From Phocaeicola paurosaccharolyticus JCM 15092 (GTDB lineage Bacteria > Bacteroidota > Bacteroidia > Bacteroidales > Bacteroidaceae): a stretch of DNA of 64,000 nucleotides. The translations under genes and the position numbers were made by a program. The stretch is taken from contig NZ_BAJR01000003.1 in NCBI RefSeq assembly GCF_000613805.1, positions 100,024-164,023 of the forward strand, read 5' to 3'. Position 1 is the stretch's first letter. Each line of letters begins with the position of its first letter. The notes beneath the pieces are model-generated. The model was not told where the DNA came from. It did not search any database and worked only from the letters and a program-made list of their open reading frames with translations. Positions 8,725-17,925 of the stretch are shown one piece after another.

Positions 8725-10626
8725 TTATTTGTATGCATCGTTCTGATCGCAAAGTGGGTTTTTAACCAACTCATCAGTAGGAATAGGCATATCCATTCTC
8801 TTAGGATCGAAATCGAACTGACGTACAGACTGCCAGTCACTCTTAGGATCTGATGCCTGAGCATGTTTTGGATAGTTATGTGCAATATGATCTTCCATGA
8901 AACCAGATTTTAACATATCAGGACACAAACACCATTCAGCACTGAACTCTTTACGACGTTCCATGTTTAAAGCAACTTTCCATACTGGAGATGTAAAGCC
9001 TTTCTGAGCTTTCAACTGAGTATAGTATGTCTTAGCATCAGGAACAGTAACAGCAGCTGTAGCAAATGGGTAAGGATAACTAGTGGTAGGAACATAGTCA
9101 CCAAATCCACCATCAGCATAGAATTTTGCCATTTCATTATTGTAATAAGGAGCATACTTTTCAGTTAAGCTCTGAGCATTTCCTGCTTCAAGGTTACCAA
9201 ATGCACGATTACGGAGTGTATTAATCTGAGCCCAGCCTTGAGCATCATTCTCTCCATAAAGATTGAAACGACATTCTGCATAGTCTAACATTACGTTAGG
9301 AAGACGTTTTCTATAAATCTGAGCTGGTGCCCATTGGTCATTATTCCAGTGGCAACGTCCCAAACGCCAGTATTTAGTAGTATAAACAGCAGGAGCATAT
9401 TCACCACCTGTATCATATTTATAGTTATCATAGTTCAAATATTCCTGAACGAATGGATTGAAACCATTAGGAGAAGCATTTACTTTATCCAAATAATCTG
9501 CATTAGATGGAGCATCTAACCACTCTTGTTGTGGTTTGATAGTACTCTTCCATTCAGGTTTAACCAATTTAGACTCTGGTATACCTGCAGTAACTAAAGA
9601 ACCGTCACGACGTCTATCACCTGGTTCGAATGAATCATAAAGTTCCCAAGAAAGAGCGATTGTACCCCAACCACCATTTGCAGGAGCTGCAGAGTAATAA
9701 ATTGTCCAGCCGTTAGCACCACTTACAGCGTTACCATCCCAGCTACTCCATTTATCACCTTCATTCAATACCTGTTCGTAAATTGATTCTTTACCATAAA
9801 CACCTGTAGCATCCCAAAGAGTCGTATATGATTTGTTCAATTCATATTCACCACAATCCAAAACTGCTTTCAATGCTTTCTCAGCCTCTTGGTAGCAAGC
9901 TGTAGCAACGTCAGGGCAACGATAAGCTTTCCACATGTAAGCATCACCTAGATAAGCAAGAGCCATACCTTTAGTACAACGTCCATAGTTGCTTTGATAA
10001 GGTTTCCAAGCTAATAGATCAGAAGCTTGCTTCAAGTCATCAATGATGAAGTCCCACATCTCTTCGTAAGATTGAGCTCTTGCTTTATAAGGAGTATTTA
10101 CATAAGTCTCACCAGTCTGAAGCATAGGAACACGTCCGAATGTAGTAGCTAACCAGAAGTAGTGGAATGCACGTACAACTCTAGCTTCGCCTTCTGCTGT
10201 TTTAGCAACTTCAGAAGAGAAATTAGCAGTGTTTGCTGCTAAGTTAGCAAGGAAGTCGTTACAGCGAGAGATACCGCTATATGCTCTGTTCCAACCTTGT
10301 CTTAGCTCTTTTTTCTCAGCTGTCCAACTCTGAGTCATAAAGTCCTTATCCCAACCTGTTGCCTGAGTATCCATTGTAGGATGACATCCGGTAAAGATGT
10401 ATGGTTTGAATGCGTCATCATTATAGTTTTCATCTTCGTCAGGAAGCATTGAGTCGTAGCATCCGTTCAAACTTCTTAATAGGTGGGTATCGTTATCATA
10501 TCCTGAGTTCAAATCCAAAATAGAGTAATGATCTACTGTCAGGAATTCTTCATTGTCACAAGAGGTAGCTCCAAATAAAAGAGCAGACCCTGCGAGCAAA
10601 CTATATAGTATTTTATTGAATTTCAT
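8725..10626 (-). CDS. SusD-like outer-membrane glycan-binding lipoprotein
   Basis: 633 residues from the ATG at 10626 (MKFNKILYSLL), chosen because it gives a normal lipoprotein signal with GATSC (lipid Cys at about 23). An in-frame ATG at 10659 would overlap the SusC stop and add eleven hydrophilic residues. The SusD/RagB fold is shown by the N-terminal TPR helices (RHYFW-type block EARVVRAFHYFWLATTFGRVP) and by the C-terminal block LNMERRKEFSAEWCL. The protein sits on the SusC barrel at the cell surface and captures oligosaccharides for import. It follows susC by about 20 bp and ends at a strong terminator. The ligand cannot be read from sequence; the nearby esterase and xylan-type enzymes make a hemicellulose plausible. 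Confidence 0.95.
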   Translation of the reverse strand: MKFNKILYSLLAGSALLFGATSCDNEEFLTVDHYSILDLNSGYDNDTHLLRSLNGCYDSMLPDEDENYNDDAFKPYIFTGCHPTMDTQATGWDKDFMTQSWTAEKKELRQGWNRAYSGISRCNDFLANLAANTANFSSEVAKTAEGEARVVRAFHYFWLATTFGRVPMLQTGETYVNTPYKARAQSYEEMWDFIIDDLKQASDLLAWKPYQSNYGRCTKGMALAYLGDAYMWKAYRCPDVATACYQEAEKALKAVLDCGEYELNKSYTTLWDATGVYGKESIYEQVLNEGDKWSSWDGNAVSGANGWTIYYSAAPANGGWGTIALSWELYDSFEPGDRRRDGSLVTAGIPESKLVKPEWKSTIKPQQEWLDAPSNADYLDKVNASPNGFNPFVQEYLNYDNYKYDTGGEYAPAVYTTKYWRLGRCHWNNDQWAPAQIYRKRLPNVMLDYAECRFNLYGENDAQGWAQINTLRNRAFGNLEAGNAQSLTEKYAPYYNNEMAKFYADGGFGDYVPTTSYPYPFATAAVTVPDAKTYYTQLKAQKGFTSPVWKVALNMERRKEFSAEWCLCPDMLKSGFMEDHIAHNYPKHAQASDPKSDWQSVRQFDFDPKRMDMPIPTDELVKNPLCDQNDAYK

Positions 10627-10645
10627 ATGTCTTTCATTTAAATTG

Positions 10646-13600
10646 TTAGAATTGAACATTTAGGCCGAATGAGAATGTACGTGGTGAAGGATAACGACCT
10701 GTATCAAGACCTGTTACGAGTACACTACCTTGACCGCACTCTGGATCACCATATTTATTATATGATGAGAAAGTAAACAAATTAGATACAGCTAGATAAA
10801 CTCTTGCATTCTGAAGTAACATTTTGTTTACCAAAGATTTTGGTAAAGTATAACCAACCTGAACGTTGCTGATCTTTAAGAAATCACCATTCTTAACCCA
10901 TGCATCAGAAGCACGCATGTTGTAGTTTGCATCCAAAAGTGAAAGGCGTGGTAATGTTCCATTAGTGTTAGTTGGTGACCAAGCTTTTTCAGCTGCCTCT
11001 TTCAAAATATTTGGAGTTGGGTCATCAGCAGTAAACATATTGCTCAAACGCATTGCTGAGTAAGAGAATATCTTTTGTCCTAATACACCATAAGTATACA
11101 TTGAGAAGTCCCAATTTTTATATGTAGCAGAAAGATTCAAACTGTAGTTAAGTGTTGGGAAACCATTACCCAAAACATCCATATCGTTTTCATCGATGAA
11201 ACCATTGCCATCCAAGTCTTTGAACTTGAAGTCACCAGCCTGAGTTTTGCTATTCTGGTAGAATCCACTGTTCTTTCCATTTGTAGCAGCATTTGCAGCA
11301 TCTACAGCAGCTTTATCTTTGAATACACCTTCTACACGGTAACCATAGAATGAACCTACAGCATAGCCCTCTTTAGAAATAGAGTGATTACCCCAGTGAT
11401 AACCAGCAGCAGCACCTACTGCACCAGTATTAGAACCATCACCTGTCCCTTGACCACTTGAGTCTGAGTTAGTATAATATACTGGCTCACCCATCTTCTT
11501 AATTTCGTTCTTCAATGTAGAACCATTCAATGTAGCATTGATTGTCCAATCATCATTAAGACGTTTCTTATAGTTAACGCTCAATTCAAATCCTTTATTG
11601 TTAATCTCACCATAGTTAGTGTATACCTGAGTGAAACCTGTTGAAGGACGTACCTGACGATAAAGTAATAGATCTTTTGATTTACGGATGAAGTAGTCAG
11701 CTGTAACATTCAACTCACCATTAAGTAACCCAAGGTCAATACCGATATTAGTCTGCTCATTAGTCTCCCATTTTAGATTTGTATCTACAAGTCCTTGGAA
11801 TGTACCACCGTTTGCAGAAGGAGTAGATCCGATACCAATATTACCTCCTTGGCTATAGAAGTTATATTTAATACCTGCAGCACTTAATGCAGCTACTGAA
11901 AGGTCTGTTGCACCACCTGAGTTACCAGTCTGTCCCCAACCTAAACGAAGTTTCAAGTTAGAAATAATATCCTGGTCTTTCATGAAGTCCTCTTCAGAAA
12001 TACGCCAAGCAGCTGCTGCTGATGGGAATGTACCCCAACGGTTACCTGCACCGAAATTTGAAGAACCATCACGACGAACAGTACCAGTAAAGATATAGCG
12101 GTCATACAAGCTGTAAGATCCACGAGCGAAGTAAGAGATGTTACGTGATTCAAGGTTCAAGCTACCACCTGCTGTAAGAGAACTAACATCAGAAGTCATT
12201 GATACGTTTCTTACATTGTCACCAGGGAAGTTCTTTGCACCTGCACTTGTCCATTGACCGTAGAAACGAGAAACCTCATTACCAGCCATCAATGTAAGAT
12301 TATGGATATCGTTCTTCCAATTATAAGTGAAATAGTTCTGGATAGAAAGAGTCTGGCTGTCATTGTTACTTAAATTGAATGTGTTAGTGTAATCCAATTT
12401 GTTCAAAGTAACTTCAGTCATTGTTCCAGCAACATCGTTGAAACGTTTGTTGTTTGAAGAACCAACGAAACTATTGTATGAACCAGAATTGTAGTTGTAA
12501 GATACCAAAGTCTTGTAACTTAATCCTTTAAATAGAGTCAAATTCAAATATGCACTAGCCAAAACACGGTTGTTACGGTTACGTGATCTGTTGTTCATCT
12601 GTGTAGCATAGATGTTATTGTATGAATCAAGGAAACCTTCATTAGCATTTTTACCAAGAGCTGCACTACCGTAAGTACCATCAGCATTTACAACATTAGG
12701 AGATACATGTACTCCCTCTGTAGTTATATAATCCATTGTAGGACAAAGAATTTCCAAGTCACGGAAAGATGACATGTTACCGAAGTTACCTACAGTACCG
12801 TTTGATCCATGAGAGTCTGTATGAACGAAGTTTAAGTCACCACCAAATTCTAAGTACTTATTGATTTGAGTCTTAACATTAGCACGTGCAGTAATACGTT
12901 GATATTGTGAGTTCACAATCAAACCTTTGTTATCAAGGTAACCAACAGAGAAGTTATACTGGCTCTTATCATTACCACCTGATGAAGAGAGATTATAGTT
13001 CTGACGTAATGCTGTACGAGTCATTTGGTCTAACCAATCTATCTGTTTACGCTTTCCATCATATTGCTCAGCCCAGATCTGGTTGTAAAGACCTGAAGCG
13101 TCATTTGCATGTGCCTGACGGATTAAAGCTGCATAGCCATCAAGACTGTTAACTTCAAGGTTGCTAGATATAGTTTGAAGACCGAAGTCAGCTGTCAATG
13201 TAATAGATGAGTTACCTTTAGCACCATGTTTTGTTGTAATCATGATAACACCATTAGCACCTGCAGAACCGTAGATAGCTGTTGCAGAAGCATCTTTCAA
13301 TACTTCCATGCTCTCGATATCTGATGGGTTAAGGAAGTTTACATTTGTTCCAACTTGAACGCCGTCAACTACGTAAAGAGGGTCAGCAGAGCCATTGATG
13401 GTCGCAACACCACGGATACGGATAGCTGCGTTAGCCTCAGGAGCACCGTCTTGTGAAGTTACCATCACACCGGCAGCAGCACCTTGCAAACCTTGTGCTA
13501 CGTTTACTGGAACTTTACGCATCATTGCTTCGCGGTCAACAGAAGCAACAGAACCAGAGATATCACTCTTCTTCTGTGTACCATAACCAACTACTACAAC

Positions 13601-13921
13601 TTCATCCAAAGATTTTGAATCCTCATTAAGTGTAACATTGATGGTTCTTTTTCCAGATACAGAAACTGTTTGTGTTGTGTATCCGATAAAAGAGAATGAA
13701 AGTTTTGCATTAGATGGGACATTGATTGAGTAATTTCCATCTAAATCGGTAATAATACCATTTGTAGTACCTACTTGAAGGACGTTCACACCTGGCATTG
13801 CATTGCCAAATGGATCCTTAACAGTACCTTTAACTGCTAGGTTTTGGGCGAAAACCAAAACAGGTATCATCAACAAAAGTGATAATAGCCCGAAGCTTCT
13901 TTTCAGATTAACGTTTTTCAT
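10646..13921 (-). CDS. SusC-like TonB-dependent outer-membrane transporter
   Basis: 1091 residues. A signal peptide ends at VLVFAQ (about 26). It is followed by a carboxypeptidase-D-regulatory-like domain (VKGTVKDPFGNAMPGVNV...), the SusC hallmark SLDEVVVVGYGTQKKSDISGSV (about 103-126), a plug domain with IRIRGVATINGSADPLYVVDGV and VLKDASATAIYGSAGANGVI, and a long beta-barrel ending in an aromatic-rich SFGLNVQF terminus. It imports oligosaccharides across the outer membrane using TonB energy. It forms an operon with the SusD-like gene. No TAnnTTTG box is visible in the roughly 500 bp upstream, in contrast to many other units here, which fits control by a dedicated activator. Confidence 0.97.
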   Translation of the reverse strand: MKNVNLKRSFGLLSLLLMIPVLVFAQNLAVKGTVKDPFGNAMPGVNVLQVGTTNGIITDLDGNYSINVPSNAKLSFSFIGYTTQTVSVSGKRTINVTLNEDSKSLDEVVVVGYGTQKKSDISGSVASVDREAMMRKVPVNVAQGLQGAAAGVMVTSQDGAPEANAAIRIRGVATINGSADPLYVVDGVQVGTNVNFLNPSDIESMEVLKDASATAIYGSAGANGVIMITTKHGAKGNSSITLTADFGLQTISSNLEVNSLDGYAALIRQAHANDASGLYNQIWAEQYDGKRKQIDWLDQMTRTALRQNYNLSSSGGNDKSQYNFSVGYLDNKGLIVNSQYQRITARANVKTQINKYLEFGGDLNFVHTDSHGSNGTVGNFGNMSSFRDLEILCPTMDYITTEGVHVSPNVVNADGTYGSAALGKNANEGFLDSYNNIYATQMNNRSRNRNNRVLASAYLNLTLFKGLSYKTLVSYNYNSGSYNSFVGSSNNKRFNDVAGTMTEVTLNKLDYTNTFNLSNNDSQTLSIQNYFTYNWKNDIHNLTLMAGNEVSRFYGQWTSAGAKNFPGDNVRNVSMTSDVSSLTAGGSLNLESRNISYFARGSYSLYDRYIFTGTVRRDGSSNFGAGNRWGTFPSAAAAWRISEEDFMKDQDIISNLKLRLGWGQTGNSGGATDLSVAALSAAGIKYNFYSQGGNIGIGSTPSANGGTFQGLVDTNLKWETNEQTNIGIDLGLLNGELNVTADYFIRKSKDLLLYRQVRPSTGFTQVYTNYGEINNKGFELSVNYKKRLNDDWTINATLNGSTLKNEIKKMGEPVYYTNSDSSGQGTGDGSNTGAVGAAAGYHWGNHSISKEGYAVGSFYGYRVEGVFKDKAAVDAANAATNGKNSGFYQNSKTQAGDFKFKDLDGNGFIDENDMDVLGNGFPTLNYSLNLSATYKNWDFSMYTYGVLGQKIFSYSAMRLSNMFTADDPTPNILKEAAEKAWSPTNTNGTLPRLSLLDANYNMRASDAWVKNGDFLKISNVQVGYTLPKSLVNKMLLQNARVYLAVSNLFTFSSYNKYGDPECGQGSVLVTGLDTGRYPSPRTFSFGLNVQF

Positions 13922-14417
13922 ATAAAAAATTATTTTAAGGTAATAGAAAAATAACTCTATTTAATAAGGTATATATAATACCATTAAAATCAAGGAAATA
14001 TAAGCTTGAATCATGTTTTCATATTCATATTGATTAAGGGTTTAAACTTTGTTTATTTTAACTTGATAATTCCGCTTGTCAATAGATTTATTATAGTGGT
14101 GTTGGTTAAATTTATTATAATTTTAACAGAAAATTTGTTGCATTTATTTTACAACATGTTACAAACTAAATTTCAAACGTTACATAAAGGCAATATTATA
14201 AAAAATATAAATACGAAAACGGCCTCTATTCATTTATTTTTTTGTGTAACATTTATTTTTCATGTTATATTTATAGAACAATTGGTAATCTTTACCTTTT
14301 AAAGATTATTCGGTTTTAATGATTTAAGTTTAACATAAATTACAACTCACAAATAAAGTGTATTTAAAGAAGTGATTCAAATACTATTTTATCATTAAAT
14401 GATACAATTTTGAACAA
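13922..14417. other. AT-rich region upstream of susC
   Basis: About 500 bp between susC and the CE7 gene. It probably holds the susC promoter and leader. I found no TAnnTTTG match on the minus strand. Short GTTAC-containing motifs (CATGTTAC near 14155 and AACGTTAC near 14177) recur but are too short to call. A 98-codon plus-strand frame here has the composition of AT-rich noncoding DNA. Confidence 0.4.
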
Positions 14418-15700
14418 TCACTGTAAATTCATTTTGTTCCATATCCATTTGCACCATTCATCCCACTGTTCCTGATACCAGAAATGAGCAGTTTGAAGGT
14501 ATAGACTAATTTCTTTGGGCGATTTTATTGAGTTGTAAGCTGCATACATTGATGTCGGAGAGCAAACATTGTCATTGTACCCCCAACTATACCAACCAGG
14601 AATGTTTAGTAATCTTGCAAAGTTTACTACATCATAATATTTGCTTGTATTAATATCTGCTTGTGATGGATTGTCATTGTAAAGGAAATAGCATGGCCAT
14701 CCTCCCTGTTGTTGGTGAAGGAAGGCAGTATGGTCACACATTGCTGGGTGAACAGCTGCAATAAATGTTACTCTCTTGTCTAATGCCCCAGTTGCAATAG
14801 ATAGTGCTCCTCCTTGACTTGAACCGGTTACTCCAAGCTGTTTATGGTTAAACTCGTCCAGTGAACAGATATAATCTACAGCTCTTAAGGCTCCAATAAA
14901 AACTCTTTTATAGTAGAATTCATCTCTGTTTGCCAGGTTAAAATTCCAATATCCGTTAAGGCTCCTTGCGCCAACTTATCATAGTAGTCATTGCTCATTG
15001 TTACCGGAATTCCATGAATGCCTATCTCTAATGTTATTGCACCTTTTGAAGCTGTCTCTATATCTCCATAGTAAGCTCTTACTCCTGCTCCCGGTACTCT
15101 CAGTAATGCAGGATATTTGCCCTCTTTTTTGGGGATGCATAGAATGCCGTACGTTCTTGAACCAGGACGTATATTCTGAAAACTGACCTGATATACATTC
15201 ACCTTATCGGTACATGACGATGGAATGATCTCCATCTTAGGTTCAATAGGTATCTTTCTGGCTTCAGACAATGCGCTTTCCCAATAGGTCATAAAATCTT
15301 CGGGCATCTCAGCACAAGGTCCTATCTTTTCAACATTATATCCGGCAGTAGCTGATCCCTTATAATCATATCCATTTACATGGGCAGTGACCTCACATCT
15401 TACAAATCCAGGTTTGTTTAATTTGCTATTTACAACAGCTGTTCCGTCTTTCAATACAATATTATCTCTTTTTTCAGAAGTGTTCGTTTCCTGTTGTATA
15501 GTGTAATCTATTACAGCGTCCTTTAAAAGATTTTCTGCCTTGTATACACTTATAGTAAATTTGCAGCTCTCTCCTGTCTTGTATTGCCAGTTATCATGAT
15601 TCAAACTTACCGACACTCTAATCTCATTACCTCTTATCTGAGATGAAATAGGTGAACAGATAAGTGCAATAAGTAATAATAGAATAATTTCTCTTCTCAT
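14418..15700 (-). CDS. CE7 acetyl xylan esterase, frameshifted
   Basis: Two frames together make one CE7 (acetyl xylan esterase/cephalosporin-C deacetylase) protein of about 427 residues. The N-terminal part (from 15700, signal peptide MRREIILLLLIALICSPISS, then a beta-sandwich domain and the start of the alpha/beta hydrolase with GILCIPKKEGKYPALLRVPG) runs into a false stop at 14885. In the other frame the sequence continues through NGYWNFNLANRDEFYYKR, the catalytic-Ser motif GVTGSSQGGALS and AAVHPAMCDHTAF to the stop at 14418. Adding one base within GGAGCCTTAAC (14955-14964) restores the frame. The enzyme removes acetyl groups from xylan or xylooligosaccharides. It is divergent from an AraC regulator and upstream of susC. 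The split may be a sequencing error. Confidence 0.88.
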
Positions 15701-15717
15701 ATTATATATATTTTATA

Positions 15718-15725
15718 CAAAAATA
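15718..15725 (-). promoter_or_regulatory. -7 box upstream of the CE7 gene
   Basis: TATTTTTG on the minus strand matches TAnnTTTG, 18 bp before the ATG at 15700. Confidence 0.35.
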
Positions 15726-15837
15726 GATTTAATGATTTGCTTAAGATGATACTAATTTATCTATCTATCTCAAATTAAATTGATTGATGTCAGTAAAATA
15801 GTTTATGTAAATAAAGATTATAGTAATATATAATCAT

Positions 15838-15845
15838 TATATTTG
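15838..15845 (+). promoter_or_regulatory. -7 box upstream of the AraC regulator
   Basis: TATATTTG matches TAnnTTTG, 18 bp before the ATG at 15864. Confidence 0.35.
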
Positions 15846-15863
15846 TATATACAATAAAGCACT

Positions 15864-16751
15864 ATGAAGAAGACAAATAACATAATAAGAGAGATAACTC
15901 CATTATCAGATCGTGATTGTTTTTATATAGCAGATAGGTTTAAGAATGAGTTTACTTATCCTATTCATAGTCATCCGGAATTTGAACTAAATTTTACAGC
16001 CCATGCTAATGGTGTAAGAAGAATCGTTGGCGACTCCTCAGAGATAATTGGTGAGTATGATATGGTACTAATAACCGGCAAGGATCTTGAACATGTTTGG
16101 GAACAGGGGGACTGCACTTCAGATAAAATTAGGGAGATTACCATTCAATTCTCTCCAGACCTCTTCTTTAACAACTTTATTAAGAAGAGTCAATTCGATA
16201 GTATTAGTAAAATGCTTGAAAAGGCACAGAGAGGAATATGTTTCCCTACTGAGGCAATCATGAAGGTTTACTCCACACTTGATACACTCTCTTCTGAGAA
16301 AGATGGATTTTATGCGGTAATAAAATTTCTATCCATCCTACATGAACTTTCTCTCTACGATGATGTGCGTGAATTGTCAAGTTCTTCTTTTGCTAGGATA
16401 GAAAGTTCAAGTGACAGCAGAAGAGTTTCTAAAGTACAAAAATATATAGAGGATCACTATAAAGAGGAGTTACGCCTCAATACACTATCAGAATTGGTTA
16501 ATATGACTCCTGTTTCATTTAGCCGTTTCTTTCACCTTAGAACTGGGAAGACCCTTTCTGACTTCATTGTCGATATTCGTTTAGGGTTTGCAACAAGAAT
16601 GCTTGTAGACACATCGACTTCTATTGCTGAAATATGTTATGATTGCGGATTCAATAACCTTTCAAATTTCAATCGTATTTTTAAGAAAAAGAAAGGTTGT
16701 TCTCCAAAAGAGTTCAGAGAAAACTACACCAAGAGAAAGACATTAATATAA
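15864..16751 (+). CDS. AraC-family transcriptional regulator with N-terminal cupin domain
   Basis: 295 residues. The N-terminal half is a cupin-like sensing domain (YPIHSHPEFELNFT, then DMVLITGKDLEHVWEQ). The C-terminal 100 residues are an AraC/XylS double helix-turn-helix: LNTLSELVNMTPVSFSRFFH, then IAEICYDCGFNNLSNFNRIFKKKKGCSPKEFRE. It is divergent from the CE7 esterase, with about 160 bp between the start codons, so it may control the esterase and possibly susC-susD. Cupin-type AraC proteins usually bind small sugars or sugar acids, but the inducer here is unknown. Confidence 0.92.
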   Translation: MKKTNNIIREITPLSDRDCFYIADRFKNEFTYPIHSHPEFELNFTAHANGVRRIVGDSSEIIGEYDMVLITGKDLEHVWEQGDCTSDKIREITIQFSPDLFFNNFIKKSQFDSISKMLEKAQRGICFPTEAIMKVYSTLDTLSSEKDGFYAVIKFLSILHELSLYDDVRELSSSSFARIESSSDSRRVSKVQKYIEDHYKEELRLNTLSELVNMTPVSFSRFFHLRTGKTLSDFIVDIRLGFATRMLVDTSTSIAEICYDCGFNNLSNFNRIFKKKKGCSPKEFRENYTKRKTLI

Positions 16752-16915
16752 CAGATATTATCCTCTTTGGCTGTTTATTATTCGGATATTATATTTGTTA
16801 GTAAATTTAAAGTTAAAAAAAACAAGAACTGATTAACATGGAGAATTATTCGCTTTATTTGTCATCATTATTCTAGAATAGATTATTATAAATTATCAAA
16901 AACAGATTGTGTAGT

Positions 16916-17188
16916 ATGAAAAAGTTAATTATGTGTGTTGTGATGATTGCTGCTATGGGTTCATATTCAGCAATTAATGCTCAGAAAGTTGCAAAGACTC
17001 AGAAAGTAGCAAAGGCAGAACAATGCTGCAAAGCTGATAAAAAAGAGTGTGCCAAAGCTGAAAATAAGTCTTGCTGCAAAGCTGATAAAAAAGAGTGCGC
17101 TAAAGCTGAAAATAAGACTTGCTGCAAAGCAAAAGAAGGTGTAAACAAGGCTGAGAAAGCTAGCAACAAAAAAGCAGAAGTGAAATAA
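16916..17188 (+). CDS. Small secreted Cys/Lys-rich repeat protein
   Basis: 90 residues from the ATG at 16916; a TTG at 16907 in frame would only add three residues before a good signal peptide (MKKLIMCVVMIAAMGSYSAINAQ). The mature part is almost entirely Lys, Ala, Glu and Cys, built from two copies of a 16-residue unit CCKADKKECAKAENK(S/T) plus a third partial copy starting CCKAKEG. At DNA level this is a 48-bp tandem repeat around 17021-17133. The CC...C pattern suggests metal binding or disulphide cross-linking in the periplasm or at the surface. I recognise no family. It is a single-gene unit with its own terminator. Confidence 0.75.
   Translation: MKKLIMCVVMIAAMGSYSAINAQKVAKTQKVAKAEQCCKADKKECAKAENKSCCKADKKECAKAENKTCCKAKEGVNKAEKASNKKAEVK
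17021..17133 (+). repeat. 48-bp tandem repeat within the Cys/Lys protein gene
   Basis: The segment beginning TGCTGCAAAGCTGATAAAAA recurs 48 bp later with only a few silent or conservative changes, followed by a third partial copy. It encodes the CCKADKKECAKAENK units. Confidence 0.8.
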
Positions 17189-17207
17189 ATTCTTATAGAA
17201 TCTTAGT

Positions 17208-17247
17208 AAAGGACCGCTTACATTATGTAATGTTGGTCCTTTTTTTA
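17208..17247 (+). terminator. Rho-independent terminator after the repeat protein
   Basis: AAAGGACC (17208-17215) pairs with GGTCCTTT starting at 17235; ACATT/AATGT pair inside the stem; eight T residues follow. Confidence 0.85.
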
Positions 17248-17332
17248 TTATATATTGGTCATGATTTTGCAATTAAATGGGACCAGATTTATATTATGCC
17301 GGCATTTTTTATAGTAATTGTAAAATCTTAAT

Positions 17333-17340
17333 TATCTTTG
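17333..17340 (+). promoter_or_regulatory. -7 box upstream of the XRE-cupin/acyl-CoA ligase operon
   Basis: TATCTTTG matches TAnnTTTG, 19 bp before the ATG at 17360. No clear -33 TTTG. Confidence 0.4.
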
Positions 17341-17359
17341 AACACTAAATTATAGTAAT

Positions 17360-17914
17360 ATGAGTGACAACATTAAACAAATAGCCGAGAGACTAAAAGG
17401 ACTACGTGAAGTATTAGAAATTACCCCGGATGAAGTTGCGCAAAGCTGTAACATCAATATTGATGATTATTTAGCAATGGAGAGTGGAAAAAGTGATATA
17501 TCTGTTAGTACATTGCAAAAGATTGCTCGAAAATATGGCATTACATTAGATGTTCTTATGTTTGGCGAGGAACCAAAGATGAACTCATATTTTCTAACTA
17601 GACGTGATACTGGAGTCTCTGTGGAACGTACCAAAGCGTATAAATATGAAGCTCTAGCTTCTGGATTCCGTAGAAGAATTGTAGACCCATTTATCGTCAC
17701 AGTTGAGCCTAAGCCAGAGGATACACCTATATATCAAAACTCTCATGAAGGTCAGGAATTCAATTATATTCTTCAAGGTAAATTGCTTCTTGAATTTAAA
17801 GGTAAGCATATTATACTTAATGAGGGTGATAGTATATATTTTGATTCATCAGTTCCCCATGGTATGCGTGCCTTGGATAACAAACAGGTGAAGTTCCTTG
17901 CAATAATTATGTAA
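17360..17914 (+). CDS. XRE-type helix-turn-helix regulator with C-terminal cupin
   Basis: 184 residues. Residues about 8-62 form an XRE helix-turn-helix ([22 protein letters not shown], then [18 protein letters not shown]). Residues about 115-184 form a small cupin barrel ([19 protein letters not shown], then [17 protein letters not shown]). This architecture is common in single-ligand repressors. It precedes the acyl-CoA ligase by 11 bp, so it probably autoregulates the operon in response to the ligase's substrate or product. The ligand is unknown. Confidence 0.92.
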   Translation: MSDNIKQIAERLKGLREVLEITPDEVAQSCNINIDDYLAMESGKSDISVSTLQKIARKYGITLDVLMFGEEPKMNSYFLTRRDTGVSVERTKAYKYEALASGFRRRIVDPFIVTVEPKPEDTPIYQNSHEGQEFNYILQGKLLLEFKGKHIILNEGDSIYFDSSVPHGMRALDNKQVKFLAIIM

Positions 17915-17925
17915 TTAGGTATTAT

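Noticed and set aside
10627..10659. Longer SusD start at 10659
   Set aside because: It would overlap the susC stop and place eleven hydrophilic residues before a normal lipoprotein signal peptide.
14006..14302. 98-codon plus-strand open frame between susC and the CE7 gene
   Set aside because: Composition is that of AT-rich noncoding DNA, no ribosome binding site or homologous motif, and it lies in the susC upstream region.
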